Part shown: positions 34,894 to 43,362 of the stretch, piece by piece
Position numbering within the stretch: position 1 is the stretch's first letter
Layout of the letters: the number at the start of each line of letters is the position of its first letter
NCBI RefSeq assembly: GCF_009765365.1
Contig: NZ_VTOM01000002.1
Location: 124,001 to 188,000, forward strand
Reading direction: 5' to 3'
DNA length: 64,000 nucleotides
Origin: Antarcticirhabdus aurantiaca
GTDB taxonomy: Bacteria > Pseudomonadota > Alphaproteobacteria > Rhizobiales > Rhizobiaceae
Made by a program: the position numbers and the translations under genes
Notes under the pieces: generated by a model
The model's database searches: none
What the model was told of the DNA's origin: nothing
What the model saw: only the letters and a program-made list of their open reading frames with translations

Positions 34894-37197
34894 ATGAACG
34901 ACGTGGCCCCGCACGCCCAGCCGATCCCAGTCGCGGAACTTGAGCGCATGCTGCTCGATCCGACGGTTTCCGACGCCGAGATCCGTCCATATCTCATGTC
35001 GGACGACACGCGGAGCTCGACCTTCGTTCCAAGCGTGCGTGTCAACCCGTCGATGGTTGTCGGTCCCGGTCCGAGCGAAGGCGTGCGTCCGCAGTCGGCG
35101 CTCGTCCTCAATTCCCTGAACGCCATCGATCGCTGGCGGCGTCATCAGCGCTATCGCCGGAAGATCGCGGGATGGACGGGCCCCAGGATCGTCAGCGAGG
35201 GAGACTCGTGGTTCCAGTATCCCTTTCTTCTCGACGACGTAGTCGACCATCTTCAGGATGCGTTCGCCGTCTTCAGCCTGGACGGGGCCGGAGACACGCT
35301 CGTCGACTATCTCAAGCAGGATGAACTCGTCGGAGCGGTGCTGGCGGAGCGGCCCGACGCGGTCCTGCTGTCGGGCGGAGGCAACGACCTGCTCGGCGCG
35401 GGACGCCTGAAGCACGTCGTCGAGCCCCACCGTCCTCGTCATGCCGCTCAGGACCACCTTCGGGAGGCCTTCGACCGCCGACTCTCCGAGGTGCTGGACG
35501 ACTATCGAAGGCTGCTGTCTCGCCTTCGGGCGGCCGCGCCCTCGACGCCGGTCTTCATACACGCATACGATCATGCGATCCCGCGGAACGGGCGCTGGCT
35601 GGGGCGGCCGCTGAACGACATCGGCGTCGCCGACCCGACGCTGCAGCGCGAGATCGTCCGGCTGATCGTGGACCGCTTCCACGACGGCCTCGCGAGGCTG
35701 ATCCGCGATCCCGCCATCGGACCCCGGGTGACCCTGGTCGACTGCCGCGGCGCCGTCGCGGACGGCGACTGGTACGACGAGCTCCACCCCGACGACGAAG
35801 GTTTCGGCGTCGTCGCCGGACGCTTCCGCACCGCGCTCGGCGCCGCGCCGCAGCCGGCAGGCGGTCTCGCGAACCCATCCGCATCGCCTCGGTCCTTCCA
35901 TGTGCCGCAGGCGGACGCGAACCCGGAGGACGCCATCGGGCCGCAGGCGGTGGAACTGGCTCGCCGTCATTCCGACGCGGTTCTCTATCGGGAGCTGGGA
36001 CGCCTCATGATGCTGGCGACCTCTCCGGCCGCGCCGCCGGCGAACCGGCTCTCCGCGCTGCAGGTCCTTCTTCCCGCCTCCAGCGTCGACGGCTCATCGG
36101 ACTCGTCCTATCTTCTGGGAAGGCGCGTCCTGGCGCGGCTGCACCGCGAGCTCCACGCGCTGTCGTGCGGCTCGGCCGAGGCCGACAGATCCGATCGGAC
36201 GAGACTGCGCGAGGCATTCGGCCTCGGATCGGGAGCGCTGGCAGGCTGCTTGGCGGGCATCCTGGCGGGAAGCGCGTTCGCGCTTCCGGCAGCGGCGGCG
36301 ACGGTCGCGGCGGCTCTCCTCACGAAGCGCTTCCTCGCCGCCACCTTGGACGAGACCTGCGAGGTCTGGAGCGAGCAGCTCGCAACCGAGGGCGCAGGCA
36401 TGCCGGCAGGGATCGCCCGCGGCGCCGCCGCCATCGCTGCGGCAACGGCCGGCGCAAGTTCGAATTCGCCAAGAAGAGGGATGACGACGATGAGCGGAAA
36501 TGAACATCGCTTCTGCAGGTGCCTCACGCGCGACGACCTGTCCGCGGCGGGGCGTCGGGTCGCCGAGGGCCAGAAGGCGGCGGTGCTCGACGAGGCGAAG
36601 TGGAGTAGCGGCGCCTTGCTTCGCGTCCGGTTCCTCGAGGGTTCGCAACCGCTCCGCCAGCGCGTCCGGCTCGTCGCCGAGGAATGGGTGGCCTCGGGAA
36701 TGGCGAACCTCCGCTTCGAATGGATCGACGACGGCGACGCCGAGATCCGCATCGCCTTCCGGCAAGGGGAAGGATCCTGGTCGTACCTCGGCACCGTCTC
36801 CCGGCAGATAACGGACCAGGCGGAGCCGACGATGAACTACGGATGGCTGACCGACGCGTCCGGCGACGAAGAGGTGCGCAGCGTGGTCCTGCACGAGTTC
36901 GGTCACGCGCTCGGGCTCATCCACGAGCATCAGAATCCGAAGGGCGGCATCGTGTGGAACGAGCCCGCGGTCGTCGCCGACCTTTCCGGTCCGCCGAACA
37001 ACTGGACCATGGACCAGATCCGCTTCAACGTCCTCGACCACTACGATCCCAAGCGGGTGACGGGGAGCGAGATCGATGAGGATTCGATCATGATGTATCC
37101 CATCCCGGAGTCCTGGACGGTGGGCGACTTCTCGACCGGCTTCAATGGCGAGCTGTCGCCCACCGATCGTGAGATCATCAGACAAGCCTATCCCTGA
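34894..37197 (+). CDS. SGNH hydrolase fused to zinc metallopeptidase
   Basis: A 767-residue fusion. The SGNH esterase/lipase domain has SEGDSWF (Ser105), SGGGNDLLG (Asn164) and the Asp-His pair in YDELHPDD (D295, H298). A glycine/alanine-rich hydrophobic stretch (~445-476) could cross a membrane. The C-terminal domain is an astacin/matrixin-like metallopeptidase with HEFGHALGLIH (H667, E668, H671, H677) and a Met-turn SIMMYPIP. I chose ATG 34894; GTG 34831 is possible. An internal ATG at 36481 preceded by AGAAGAGGG could give the protease alone. The substrate is unknown. It sits between the amidase and caspase genes. Confidence 0.85.
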   Translation: MNDVAPHAQPIPVAELERMLLDPTVSDAEIRPYLMSDDTRSSTFVPSVRVNPSMVVGPGPSEGVRPQSALVLNSLNAIDRWRRHQRYRRKIAGWTGPRIVSEGDSWFQYPFLLDDVVDHLQDAFAVFSLDGAGDTLVDYLKQDELVGAVLAERPDAVLLSGGGNDLLGAGRLKHVVEPHRPRHAAQDHLREAFDRRLSEVLDDYRRLLSRLRAAAPSTPVFIHAYDHAIPRNGRWLGRPLNDIGVADPTLQREIVRLIVDRFHDGLARLIRDPAIGPRVTLVDCRGAVADGDWYDELHPDDEGFGVVAGRFRTALGAAPQPAGGLANPSASPRSFHVPQADANPEDAIGPQAVELARRHSDAVLYRELGRLMMLATSPAAPPANRLSALQVLLPASSVDGSSDSSYLLGRRVLARLHRELHALSCGSAEADRSDRTRLREAFGLGSGALAGCLAGILAGSAFALPAAAATVAAALLTKRFLAATLDETCEVWSEQLATEGAGMPAGIARGAAAIAAATAGASSNSPRRGMTTMSGNEHRFCRCLTRDDLSAAGRRVAEGQKAAVLDEAKWSSGALLRVRFLEGSQPLRQRVRLVAEEWVASGMANLRFEWIDDGDAEIRIAFRQGEGSWSYLGTVSRQITDQAEPTMNYGWLTDASGDEEVRSVVLHEFGHALGLIHEHQNPKGGIVWNEPAVVADLSGPPNNWTMDQIRFNVLDHYDPKRVTGSEIDEDSIMMYPIPESWTVGDFSTGFNGELSPTDREIIRQAYP

Positions 37198-37223
37198 TCG
37201 AGAGGCGCGGACGGGAGCCAGCC

Positions 37224-39695
37224 ATGGACGAGGACGGCCTTTCCGACGACCATGCCATCGTCATCGGGATCCGTCGCTACCCGACCCTAGGCGACGCCCC
37301 GCTCAGGGCCATGGATCTCGAGGCGCCGGACAGGGACGCCCAGTCGATCGCATCCTGGCTGGAGAGCCCGGATGGCGGCCGCCTCAGGCGAAAGAACATC
37401 CACATGATCCGCTCGGCCGATTACCCCGACCCGTTCGACGACGATCCCAAGCCGGTCGAGACCGATGTCGTCAAGGCCTTCGAGACGGTGTTCGGCAAGC
37501 GCGACCCCTCTAAGGGCGGCCGCGTCGGACGGAGGTTCTATCTATACGTCAGCGGTCACGGCTTCGGTCACGTCAGAGGCAGGGGCGCGCTCTTCACGGC
37601 GAATGCGACCGCGGTGAATCGCAGCCACGTCTTCATCGCCAGCTATTTCGACTGGATCTACAACGCCGCGTTGTTCGAGCAGCACGTGCTGTGGTTCGAC
37701 GCGTGCTCGACCCGGGAACGGCTGGAGATGCCGCAACCGGTCAGCCTGCGATCGATGATCGCGCCCAACGCGCACCAAGGGCGGATGATGATCGCCTACG
37801 CGGCTCGGTTCTTTCTGAAGGCGGTCGAGACGACGGTCGAGGGCGAGCCGCGAGGGATCTTCACGCATACGCTCGTCCGGGGGCTGAGCGGTGCGGCGGC
37901 AGATCCTTCCACCGGTGCGGTGACGACGGCTAGCCTGCGGAACTACCTGATCAACAACATGCGGCGACACATGTCGCTGGCGCAACTCGCCGATCCCGAC
38001 GTTTCCAACGAGCCCGATTTCGGCACGGTCGACGACTTCGAACTGGTGCCGCCCAGCGGCTCGCCGACCGCGGGCATCGGCGACGAAGGCGATCCCGCCG
38101 GACCGAGCCTTCGACTTGCCATCGCATGCACCGATCCCGCGACGGAGATCTTCGTCGTCGACGCACACGACCGGCTGGTCGCACGACGGCTGAGCGGAGC
38201 CGAGGTGTCCCTCCCGCCAGCCGACTACACCATCCGAGCGAAACTCGGCCGAGCGGAGTGGCAGGGCACGGTCACGCTCCGCGCCGACACGACCGTCCGG
38301 ATCCCCAGCATCGGCTTCGCCTCGGCCGTGCCTCTCGATGGAACCGCTCGGGCCCACGAGACGCATGCCGTGGCCCTGTCCGGCGCTGCTGGGGCGGCGG
38401 AACCAGGTCCCGGCGTAGGTGCATCGCTGATGGTGCTGGCACGCTGGTGGACGGCGAGCGAGCCCCGCCAGGACCTCGAGCTTCCCGCACCGCAGGCTGG
38501 ACTCGAGCTGCATCATCACGGCGGGTCCCACGCCTTCGATCTGGCCGAAGGGGCCGACGAAGGCGATCGTGAAAGCGACCGCTGGGCGAGACGTGACGTG
38601 GGCGTGGATCCAGGTCTCCACAGGCTCGCGCTGAAGACCGGCAGCGAGCCGGCGGCGCTGACCGTCACCGCGCTCGAAGGATGGCAGACCAGGGTCGCCC
38701 TTCTCTACGAGCCGGCGTCGACGGTCGGCTCGATCCCGCGCGGTCAGCGGCTGGCAGACGTCTCGATCCAGATGTGGCCGATGGATGCACCGATCAACGA
38801 CGAGGCGATGCGCTTGGCGGAAGCTGCCCGAATGGCGCTCGCCGACGAGCAGGCGATCATGTCTCGCGAGCTTCTCGAGAAGACCGAAGCCAAGTTTCGA
38901 AATCCCATGATGGGCCTTTACGCGCTGCACCTGATGCTGCTGCTCGAGCGGAAGGAAGCGCAGGATCAGGCGCGAAGGCGTCCCGTGCCGTCTCCCGGGC
39001 TGACACCGGACCGGCCGGTCCGGTTCGAGCGCGCTCTCTTCGACGAGACCTTGGCCGATACCATGGCCATGTTCGGCGAGGACCATCCCGATGTCCGGGC
39101 GATACGGCTGGCGGCGGGGCATCAGGCCGGTAGGATGCCTGTCGGGATGCCGCCGATGCTCTGGCGAAGCTGGGCAAGCCTCGTCGAGGCGAGCAACGCG
39201 AATCCTCGGCTCGTCCCCGTCGATCTTTGGGAACGCGTCGCGGATCAGACCCTGCACCGCCCACTCATGATCTGGGTGCGCCGCTCGGCAGCCGCCGTCG
39301 CGGGCCGCGGGAAGAGCCGAAAGGTCGCGGGGATGCTGGTACAGGCGTCGAGTGCCTCCGTCCTCGACCGTGTCGCGGCTCCGACATCGTCACAAGCCGA
39401 TCGACCCGGACCTGCAGCGGCGGTGGATGCAGCCGCTCCGGCGATGCCGGTCATCGATGCCGTGCAGCCGGAAGGCTTGGGAACAGGTCGCGTCGCTGCC
39501 TTCCCGACGGACGGTCCCGACGCTGCGGATCCTCCGGATGTGCGCCTCGGCGCAGATGGACATCGACGGACGGTCGGATCGCCGCCGCCTTCGCGGATGC
39601 CGGCGGTCCTTCTGAGCGATGACGAACGACGGCGGCTGACGCTGGAAATGGGCGTGCCGCGCTCGGTCGTCGAATGGGCGCTCAAGAAGCTGTGA
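37224..39695 (+). CDS. caspase-family (C14) protein, large
   Basis: An 823-residue protein. The N-terminal caspase-like domain (1-275) starts DHAIVIGIRRYPTLGDAPLR and has the catalytic His112 (YLYVSGHGFG) and Cys161 (LWFDACSTRE). A beta-rich middle part follows (~290-500; PPADYTIRAKLGRAEWQGTV), then a helical region (~525-720) and a low-complexity linker. It ends with a short conserved-looking segment LSDDERRRLTLEMGVPRSVV. Bacterial caspases of this type often act in conflict or cell-death systems. It follows the SGNH-metallopeptidase gene by 26 bases and precedes a GTG-started gene by 31. The cleavage target is unknown. Confidence 0.88.
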   Translation: MDEDGLSDDHAIVIGIRRYPTLGDAPLRAMDLEAPDRDAQSIASWLESPDGGRLRRKNIHMIRSADYPDPFDDDPKPVETDVVKAFETVFGKRDPSKGGRVGRRFYLYVSGHGFGHVRGRGALFTANATAVNRSHVFIASYFDWIYNAALFEQHVLWFDACSTRERLEMPQPVSLRSMIAPNAHQGRMMIAYAARFFLKAVETTVEGEPRGIFTHTLVRGLSGAAADPSTGAVTTASLRNYLINNMRRHMSLAQLADPDVSNEPDFGTVDDFELVPPSGSPTAGIGDEGDPAGPSLRLAIACTDPATEIFVVDAHDRLVARRLSGAEVSLPPADYTIRAKLGRAEWQGTVTLRADTTVRIPSIGFASAVPLDGTARAHETHAVALSGAAGAAEPGPGVGASLMVLARWWTASEPRQDLELPAPQAGLELHHHGGSHAFDLAEGADEGDRESDRWARRDVGVDPGLHRLALKTGSEPAALTVTALEGWQTRVALLYEPASTVGSIPRGQRLADVSIQMWPMDAPINDEAMRLAEAARMALADEQAIMSRELLEKTEAKFRNPMMGLYALHLMLLLERKEAQDQARRRPVPSPGLTPDRPVRFERALFDETLADTMAMFGEDHPDVRAIRLAAGHQAGRMPVGMPPMLWRSWASLVEASNANPRLVPVDLWERVADQTLHRPLMIWVRRSAAAVAGRGKSRKVAGMLVQASSASVLDRVAAPTSSQADRPGPAAAVDAAAPAMPVIDAVQPEGLGTGRVAAFPTDGPDAADPPDVRLGADGHRRTVGSPPPSRMPAVLLSDDERRRLTLEMGVPRSVVEWALKKL

Positions 39696-39726
39696 CCTGG
39701 CCGACGCAGCAGGGGGAACGGGAGCC

Positions 39727-40332
39727 GTGGCCGTGACCCTCCGCCTCGATCGAGGCCGGCTGATACTCGGCGAAACCGTATCCGTCTCCTTCCAGCGGGC
39801 ATCGCGGAGCGGCACGCAGTCCAGTTCCCGGCGGAAGCGGCTTGGCATGGAAGGTGGGCAGGCCGAACCCGTGGAATGGCGCAGCCTCGGCTTGGCGCCG
39901 CTTCACCCCTGCAGCTCCCCGTCCTCCGGAGGTCGAGAGGATCGTCGCGACAAGCGAAGCTTCACGGCATGCCTGATCGAACGGGAAGCTCTCTGGCTCG
40001 GCGTCCACGCCCTGGATCGGGCAAGGAGCGAGCAGGTGCGCGTCGCCGTGTTCGCCGGCATCGAGGGACGGTCACGGACCACCCGGGCCATGCGCACCCT
40101 TCTCCCGGTGCCGCCCGCCTTCGCGCTGACCGATCCCGCCGCGGCCGCCTCCGCTCCGCCGATCGTCCCGCCGCGCCTGTTCCATGCGCCATGCGGCCTC
40201 GTCGTCGCCGTGCGCAACGCGCACGCTCGGCTCTTCCTGCTCGCCCCGGACGACTTCACGGAGACCACGGCCGCATCGCCGCCATCGGAGATCGATCCGC
40301 GCGCCGGATATGGCGGGTGGAGGCTGCCGTAG
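39727..40332 (+). CDS. hypothetical protein, end of hydrolase operon
   Basis: A 201-residue protein starting at GTG (VAVTLRLDRGRLILGETVSV) after GGGGGAACGGGAG. The first and last parts look like beta strands (EALWLGVHALDRARSEQVRV; CGLVVAVRNAHARLFLLAPD), and the middle is polar. No family is recognised. It follows the caspase gene by 31 bases on the same strand and is probably the last gene of that operon. It may be an adaptor for the caspase; this is inference from position. Confidence 0.6.
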   Translation: MAVTLRLDRGRLILGETVSVSFQRASRSGTQSSSRRKRLGMEGGQAEPVEWRSLGLAPLHPCSSPSSGGREDRRDKRSFTACLIEREALWLGVHALDRARSEQVRVAVFAGIEGRSRTTRAMRTLLPVPPAFALTDPAAAASAPPIVPPRLFHAPCGLVVAVRNAHARLFLLAPDDFTETTAASPPSEIDPRAGYGGWRLP

Positions 40333-41118
40333 GCTTCGGCCGGCGCAGACCGCCGGCGTCGACCTTCCCTGCCGATCCGCCGATCGAGGATGCCGTCCGG
40401 CACGGAAGTTCGGCCGGTTCGCTGCGTTCATTCGGTGCGAAGGCGATGGGTGGCGTCGATCCGATCCGCTCCTGGCGGCGCAGCGAGGGTGAGGCGCTCG
40501 GGGAAGCCGCCGCTCGAGAGGCACCTCGTCTCGGCCTACGGCCGGTGATCCGGATCTGCGCTCCTTGCAACGCCGTCGAGCCTCGTCCGATCCGTTGCAT
40601 CCTTGCCGGAGGGCGGCTTCGTTGCGGAGAAGGGGTGAAATCAAGGCTCCTCGACACGGATGGCTGCCGAACGGACGAGCCCTGCATGTTCCTTGCGGGA
40701 TGCGGCATCGAGACCGCGGGTCGGGATCTGCAGCCCTCCCGGGACGACGGGCGAACGCCCTTCCAGGATCTCGCGCACGCCCGACGACGCTCCAGCCGAC
40801 GCCAGCGGAAGATGCGCCCGACCGGAGGAGGCCCCAGGACCGCGCCCTCGAAAGGACCTTCGATCTTGTCGGTGTCCGGGACGGCGGCCGGGCGGAACGC
40901 CGGGCTGGCAAGTCCGTCGATGCGCGGGAAGGACCTTGTGCCGGCATTCGGCACGACGAATGCGCTTCCACGATCGTCCGGACATTTCCCCCGCTCGACG
41001 TCGCTCGTCCGGCCTCTTCCGACGCGCGGGCGTTCCGATGGTCTTCGTCCAGGGCTCCGTCCGCTCCTCCGCCGAAGCGTCCGCCATCGCGCCGCAGGCG
41101 CGTTCCTGCCCCTGACCC
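40333..41118. other. gap between hydrolase operon and RiPP operon
   Basis: This is convergent intergenic DNA of about 790 bases. Open frames on both strands lack family features. No repeat copy or remnant could be identified with confidence. Confidence 0.4.
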
Positions 41119-41136
41119 CGTCACCGAAGCGTGACG
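41119..41136. terminator. hairpin at the tfuA stop codon
   Basis: CGTCACCGAAGCGTGACG, with 6-base arms and a 6-base loop, spans the tfuA stop. The same structure occurs at 29963-29980 at the end of the tfuA remnant. There is no T-run, so intrinsic termination is uncertain. Confidence 0.4.
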
Positions 41137-41909
41137 GTCGACGCTTCCCCGAACCGCGCCGTCGTCGGGCCGGCGACGATGCCCATGGATGGCCTTTCAC
41201 CTTCGGCGCGCTCAAGCGAGCGCCTCCACGCCGGCGTCCGGGACAACGTCCACTCGGCCGCGTCCACGCGCCGGACATCGGGCGATGCGGCCACGGATCG
41301 TGCCAGGAGAATGGCGTCCCGCCGCTTCGGGCCGCTCCGCCGCCGCACCAGGGCGAGAATGGCGGCCGCACTCGTCGGATCGACGTCCGCCGCCGCGAGG
41401 AGCGCCGGCCATGTGCGTTCCTTGAAGAACATGGCCCTCGCCGCCTCCAGGACGGACGCCGCGTCCCGGGCATCGAGGAGCCCTGCCCCGTGCAATGCCT
41501 CGACCATGTCCTGACAGTCGACCAGCGCGACCGTCAGCGGCATGAAGTCGAGCTCCGCCGGTGCGTGGAGCTGCGCGACGGCGGCGTCGTCGTCGAGTTC
41601 GCCCTCGACGTAGCGCCTGGCGACCTCTCCGACCGCGACCATCCCGAACTCGCGGCATTCGGCGGCCCTCAGCGCTCCCATGGAGGCCGCACCGAGGACC
41701 GACACGCCCTGGGAAAGCGCGAAGAGGATCTCCTTGTGCCAGACCGCCGCGACCGTCTCGAACAAGCCGTCCGCCAACCCTACGACGTTCGCTCCCGCGA
41801 GGACCGCGGCTTGGATGTCGCCGTGCGCGGCGGGAGGGCGCCGCACGAGGTCCGCAGGCAGGTCCCCGACGCCGTGGAGGCTCGGTCCGGCGAACAGGAC
41901 CTTCGTCAC
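41121..41909 (-). CDS. tfuA: TfuA-like YcaO partner protein
   Basis: A 262-residue TfuA-domain protein. Family features are KVLFAGPSLHG at the start, then WHKEILFALSQGVSVLGAAS and MGALRAAECREFGMVAVGEV. TfuA proteins assist YcaO enzymes, notably in backbone thioamide formation, probably by delivering sulfur; the name comes from the trifolitoxin cluster. It begins at GTG overlapping the YcaO stop (GTGA), so it is coupled. The C-terminal ~60 residues are variable. Last gene of the SARP-peptide-YcaO-TfuA operon. A decayed copy lies at 29965-30165. Confidence 0.9.
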   Translation of the reverse strand: MTKVLFAGPSLHGVGDLPADLVRRPPAAHGDIQAAVLAGANVVGLADGLFETVAAVWHKEILFALSQGVSVLGAASMGALRAAECREFGMVAVGEVARRYVEGELDDDAAVAQLHAPAELDFMPLTVALVDCQDMVEALHGAGLLDARDAASVLEAARAMFFKERTWPALLAAADVDPTSAAAILALVRRRSGPKRRDAILLARSVAASPDVRRVDAAEWTLSRTPAWRRSLERAEGERPSMGIVAGPTTARFGEASTVTLR

Positions 41910-43105
41910 AGCCCAAGCATGGCGTTCATGGCGCGCGCTCCCGGTCGCCAGTGATGGTTGGCCGGACGGTCCTCCAGCTGCGGCGCGAAGATCCGGACGA
42001 CGCGGATGCCGGCCGCCCCTCCTCCGAGTTCCACGACCGGCAGGTCCGTGACGCCGACGCGAGCGAGACGCGCCTTGACGATGGCCAGCAACTCCCCCGG
42101 CGTCGCCTCTGCCCTCCCGCAGGCATCCGGCGGGGCGCTCTTCCCCTCCGCCTGCGGCAATGCGGCATAGAATTCCAAGCCCTGTCGAAGCGGCTCGCGG
42201 TACTCCTCCGGGTCCAGGTCGTCCCGGGCTCCGGAGATGTTCGTGACGCGGGTCTGCGCCGCCTCCGTTATGGCCCGGACGGCCGCGTGCGAGGCGACGG
42301 GATGGCAGCCCGTCCCGGCCGCGAGGTCGAACTGTGCCCGAACCCGGCGACCGGCTTCGCTCAGCACCGCCTGCACGACCGGAACGCCGAGATCGGTCGT
42401 CAGGTCGAACAGCCGCAGCTCGAACCCGGCGCTCCTGATCCGGCCCGCCAGGGACTCGACGGCCTCGCTCCCGAACGATGCCGCGTTCACCAGCGAGGCC
42501 GCCAGCTCGCTTCGGGACCTGAATGCCCGGAGCGTCGTGGCGTCGCGTTCGACGAGTTCGCAGACGGCGTGGAGCACCGCCTCGTCCATGTCGTTCCCCG
42601 ACGCGAGACCGTTGGAGGAGCGTGACATCCCCCCGAAGACGTCGCAGGTGTGATCCAGCCTCGCCGCCTCCAGCGGCACCCAGACGAGGCCGCCGTCGAG
42701 GAGCTGCCGGCCCGGCAGCCAGGCAAGATCGTCGGCCTCGGGCAACGCCGTGCCCGGAGGCATGAGACGGGTCGGTTCGTGGATCCGCTCGCCCGCGGCC
42801 AGGAGACCGCTCCTCGTCGCGATCCGCGCTTGCGCGTCCGGCCGCTCGGCGACTGCGTACTCGACGGCCTCCATCACGGCGGAGGCCATCGCGGAAGCGT
42901 CGTCGATCCCCTTGCCCTGGTTCACCGCCAAAGTCATCGCGTTGGGGCGCATCGCCGCCCATACCGGTATGCCGATCCTGTCGAGACCGGTCTGTCTCGC
43001 CAGCCGGGTGATGCCGTATCTGGCGAAGTGCGGCTTGACGCGCCGGACGGTGTCGGCCGGATCGCGGATGCGCCCGCCGAAATGCAGGCGCATGCCGCCA
43101 GTCAC
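41906..43105 (-). CDS. ycaO: YcaO-domain RiPP cyclodehydratase/thioamidase
   Basis: A 399-residue YcaO enzyme. ATP-site features are MASAVMEAVEYAVAERPDA, the loop GMSRSSNGLASGNDMDEAV and the helix HAVCELVERDA, followed by a C-terminal strand GGAAGIRVVRIFAPQLED. YcaO enzymes phosphorylate a peptide backbone amide and install an azoline or, with TfuA, a thioamide. There is no fused E1-like or ocin-ThiF domain, which suits the stand-alone TfuA-partnered class. It starts at GTG 43105, overlapping the stop of the 80-residue peptide gene. The substrate is presumably that peptide. Confidence 0.92.
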   Translation of the reverse strand: MTGGMRLHFGGRIRDPADTVRRVKPHFARYGITRLARQTGLDRIGIPVWAAMRPNAMTLAVNQGKGIDDASAMASAVMEAVEYAVAERPDAQARIATRSGLLAAGERIHEPTRLMPPGTALPEADDLAWLPGRQLLDGGLVWVPLEAARLDHTCDVFGGMSRSSNGLASGNDMDEAVLHAVCELVERDATTLRAFRSRSELAASLVNAASFGSEAVESLAGRIRSAGFELRLFDLTTDLGVPVVQAVLSEAGRRVRAQFDLAAGTGCHPVASHAAVRAITEAAQTRVTNISGARDDLDPEEYREPLRQGLEFYAALPQAEGKSAPPDACGRAEATPGELLAIVKARLARVGVTDLPVVELGGGAAGIRVVRIFAPQLEDRPANHHWRPGARAMNAMLGL

Positions 43106-43344
43106 GCGTTCCCTGAGAACTGCCGGCTGGTCAGGTCGGCGGTGGTCGGCACCGCCACGGCGACGTCCACGTCCTTGACGACCGAGAAGCCGTGTCCGCG
43201 CATGTTCTCGATCGTGCTGGCGGTTCCCTGGTCGATCCCTCCGGAGCCCGAGCCTCCCGAGAAGGGCTGGACCGTTCCCTTGTCCGTATCCACGATCCAA
43301 AGCCGCTTCGGATCGCCCCGCTGACCGATGATGAAGATCGTCAT
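43102..43344 (-). CDS. 80-residue candidate RiPP precursor peptide
   Basis: It starts MTIFIIGQRGDPKRLWIVDT after GGAGAAGG. A glycine/serine run (FSGGSGSGGIDQG) in the middle separates a leader-like first part from a second half ending in DLTSRQFSGNA. There is no cysteine, so azole formation would have to use Ser/Thr, or the YcaO-TfuA pair may thioamidate the backbone. Its stop overlaps the YcaO start, and the SARP gene ends 18 bases upstream. Size and position are typical of a precursor. Core boundaries and modification are not known, and it might instead be a small accessory protein. Confidence 0.7.
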   Translation of the reverse strand: MTIFIIGQRGDPKRLWIVDTDKGTVQPFSGGSGSGGIDQGTASTIENMRGHGFSVVKDVDVAVAVPTTADLTSRQFSGNA

Positions 43345-43362
43345 GTCGTCCTTCTCCTGTCC

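Noticed and set aside
39876-41954. 692-codon open frame on the plus strand
   Set aside because: It overlaps the end of the hydrolase operon and runs antisense to tfuA; composition is arginine/proline-rich without domains.
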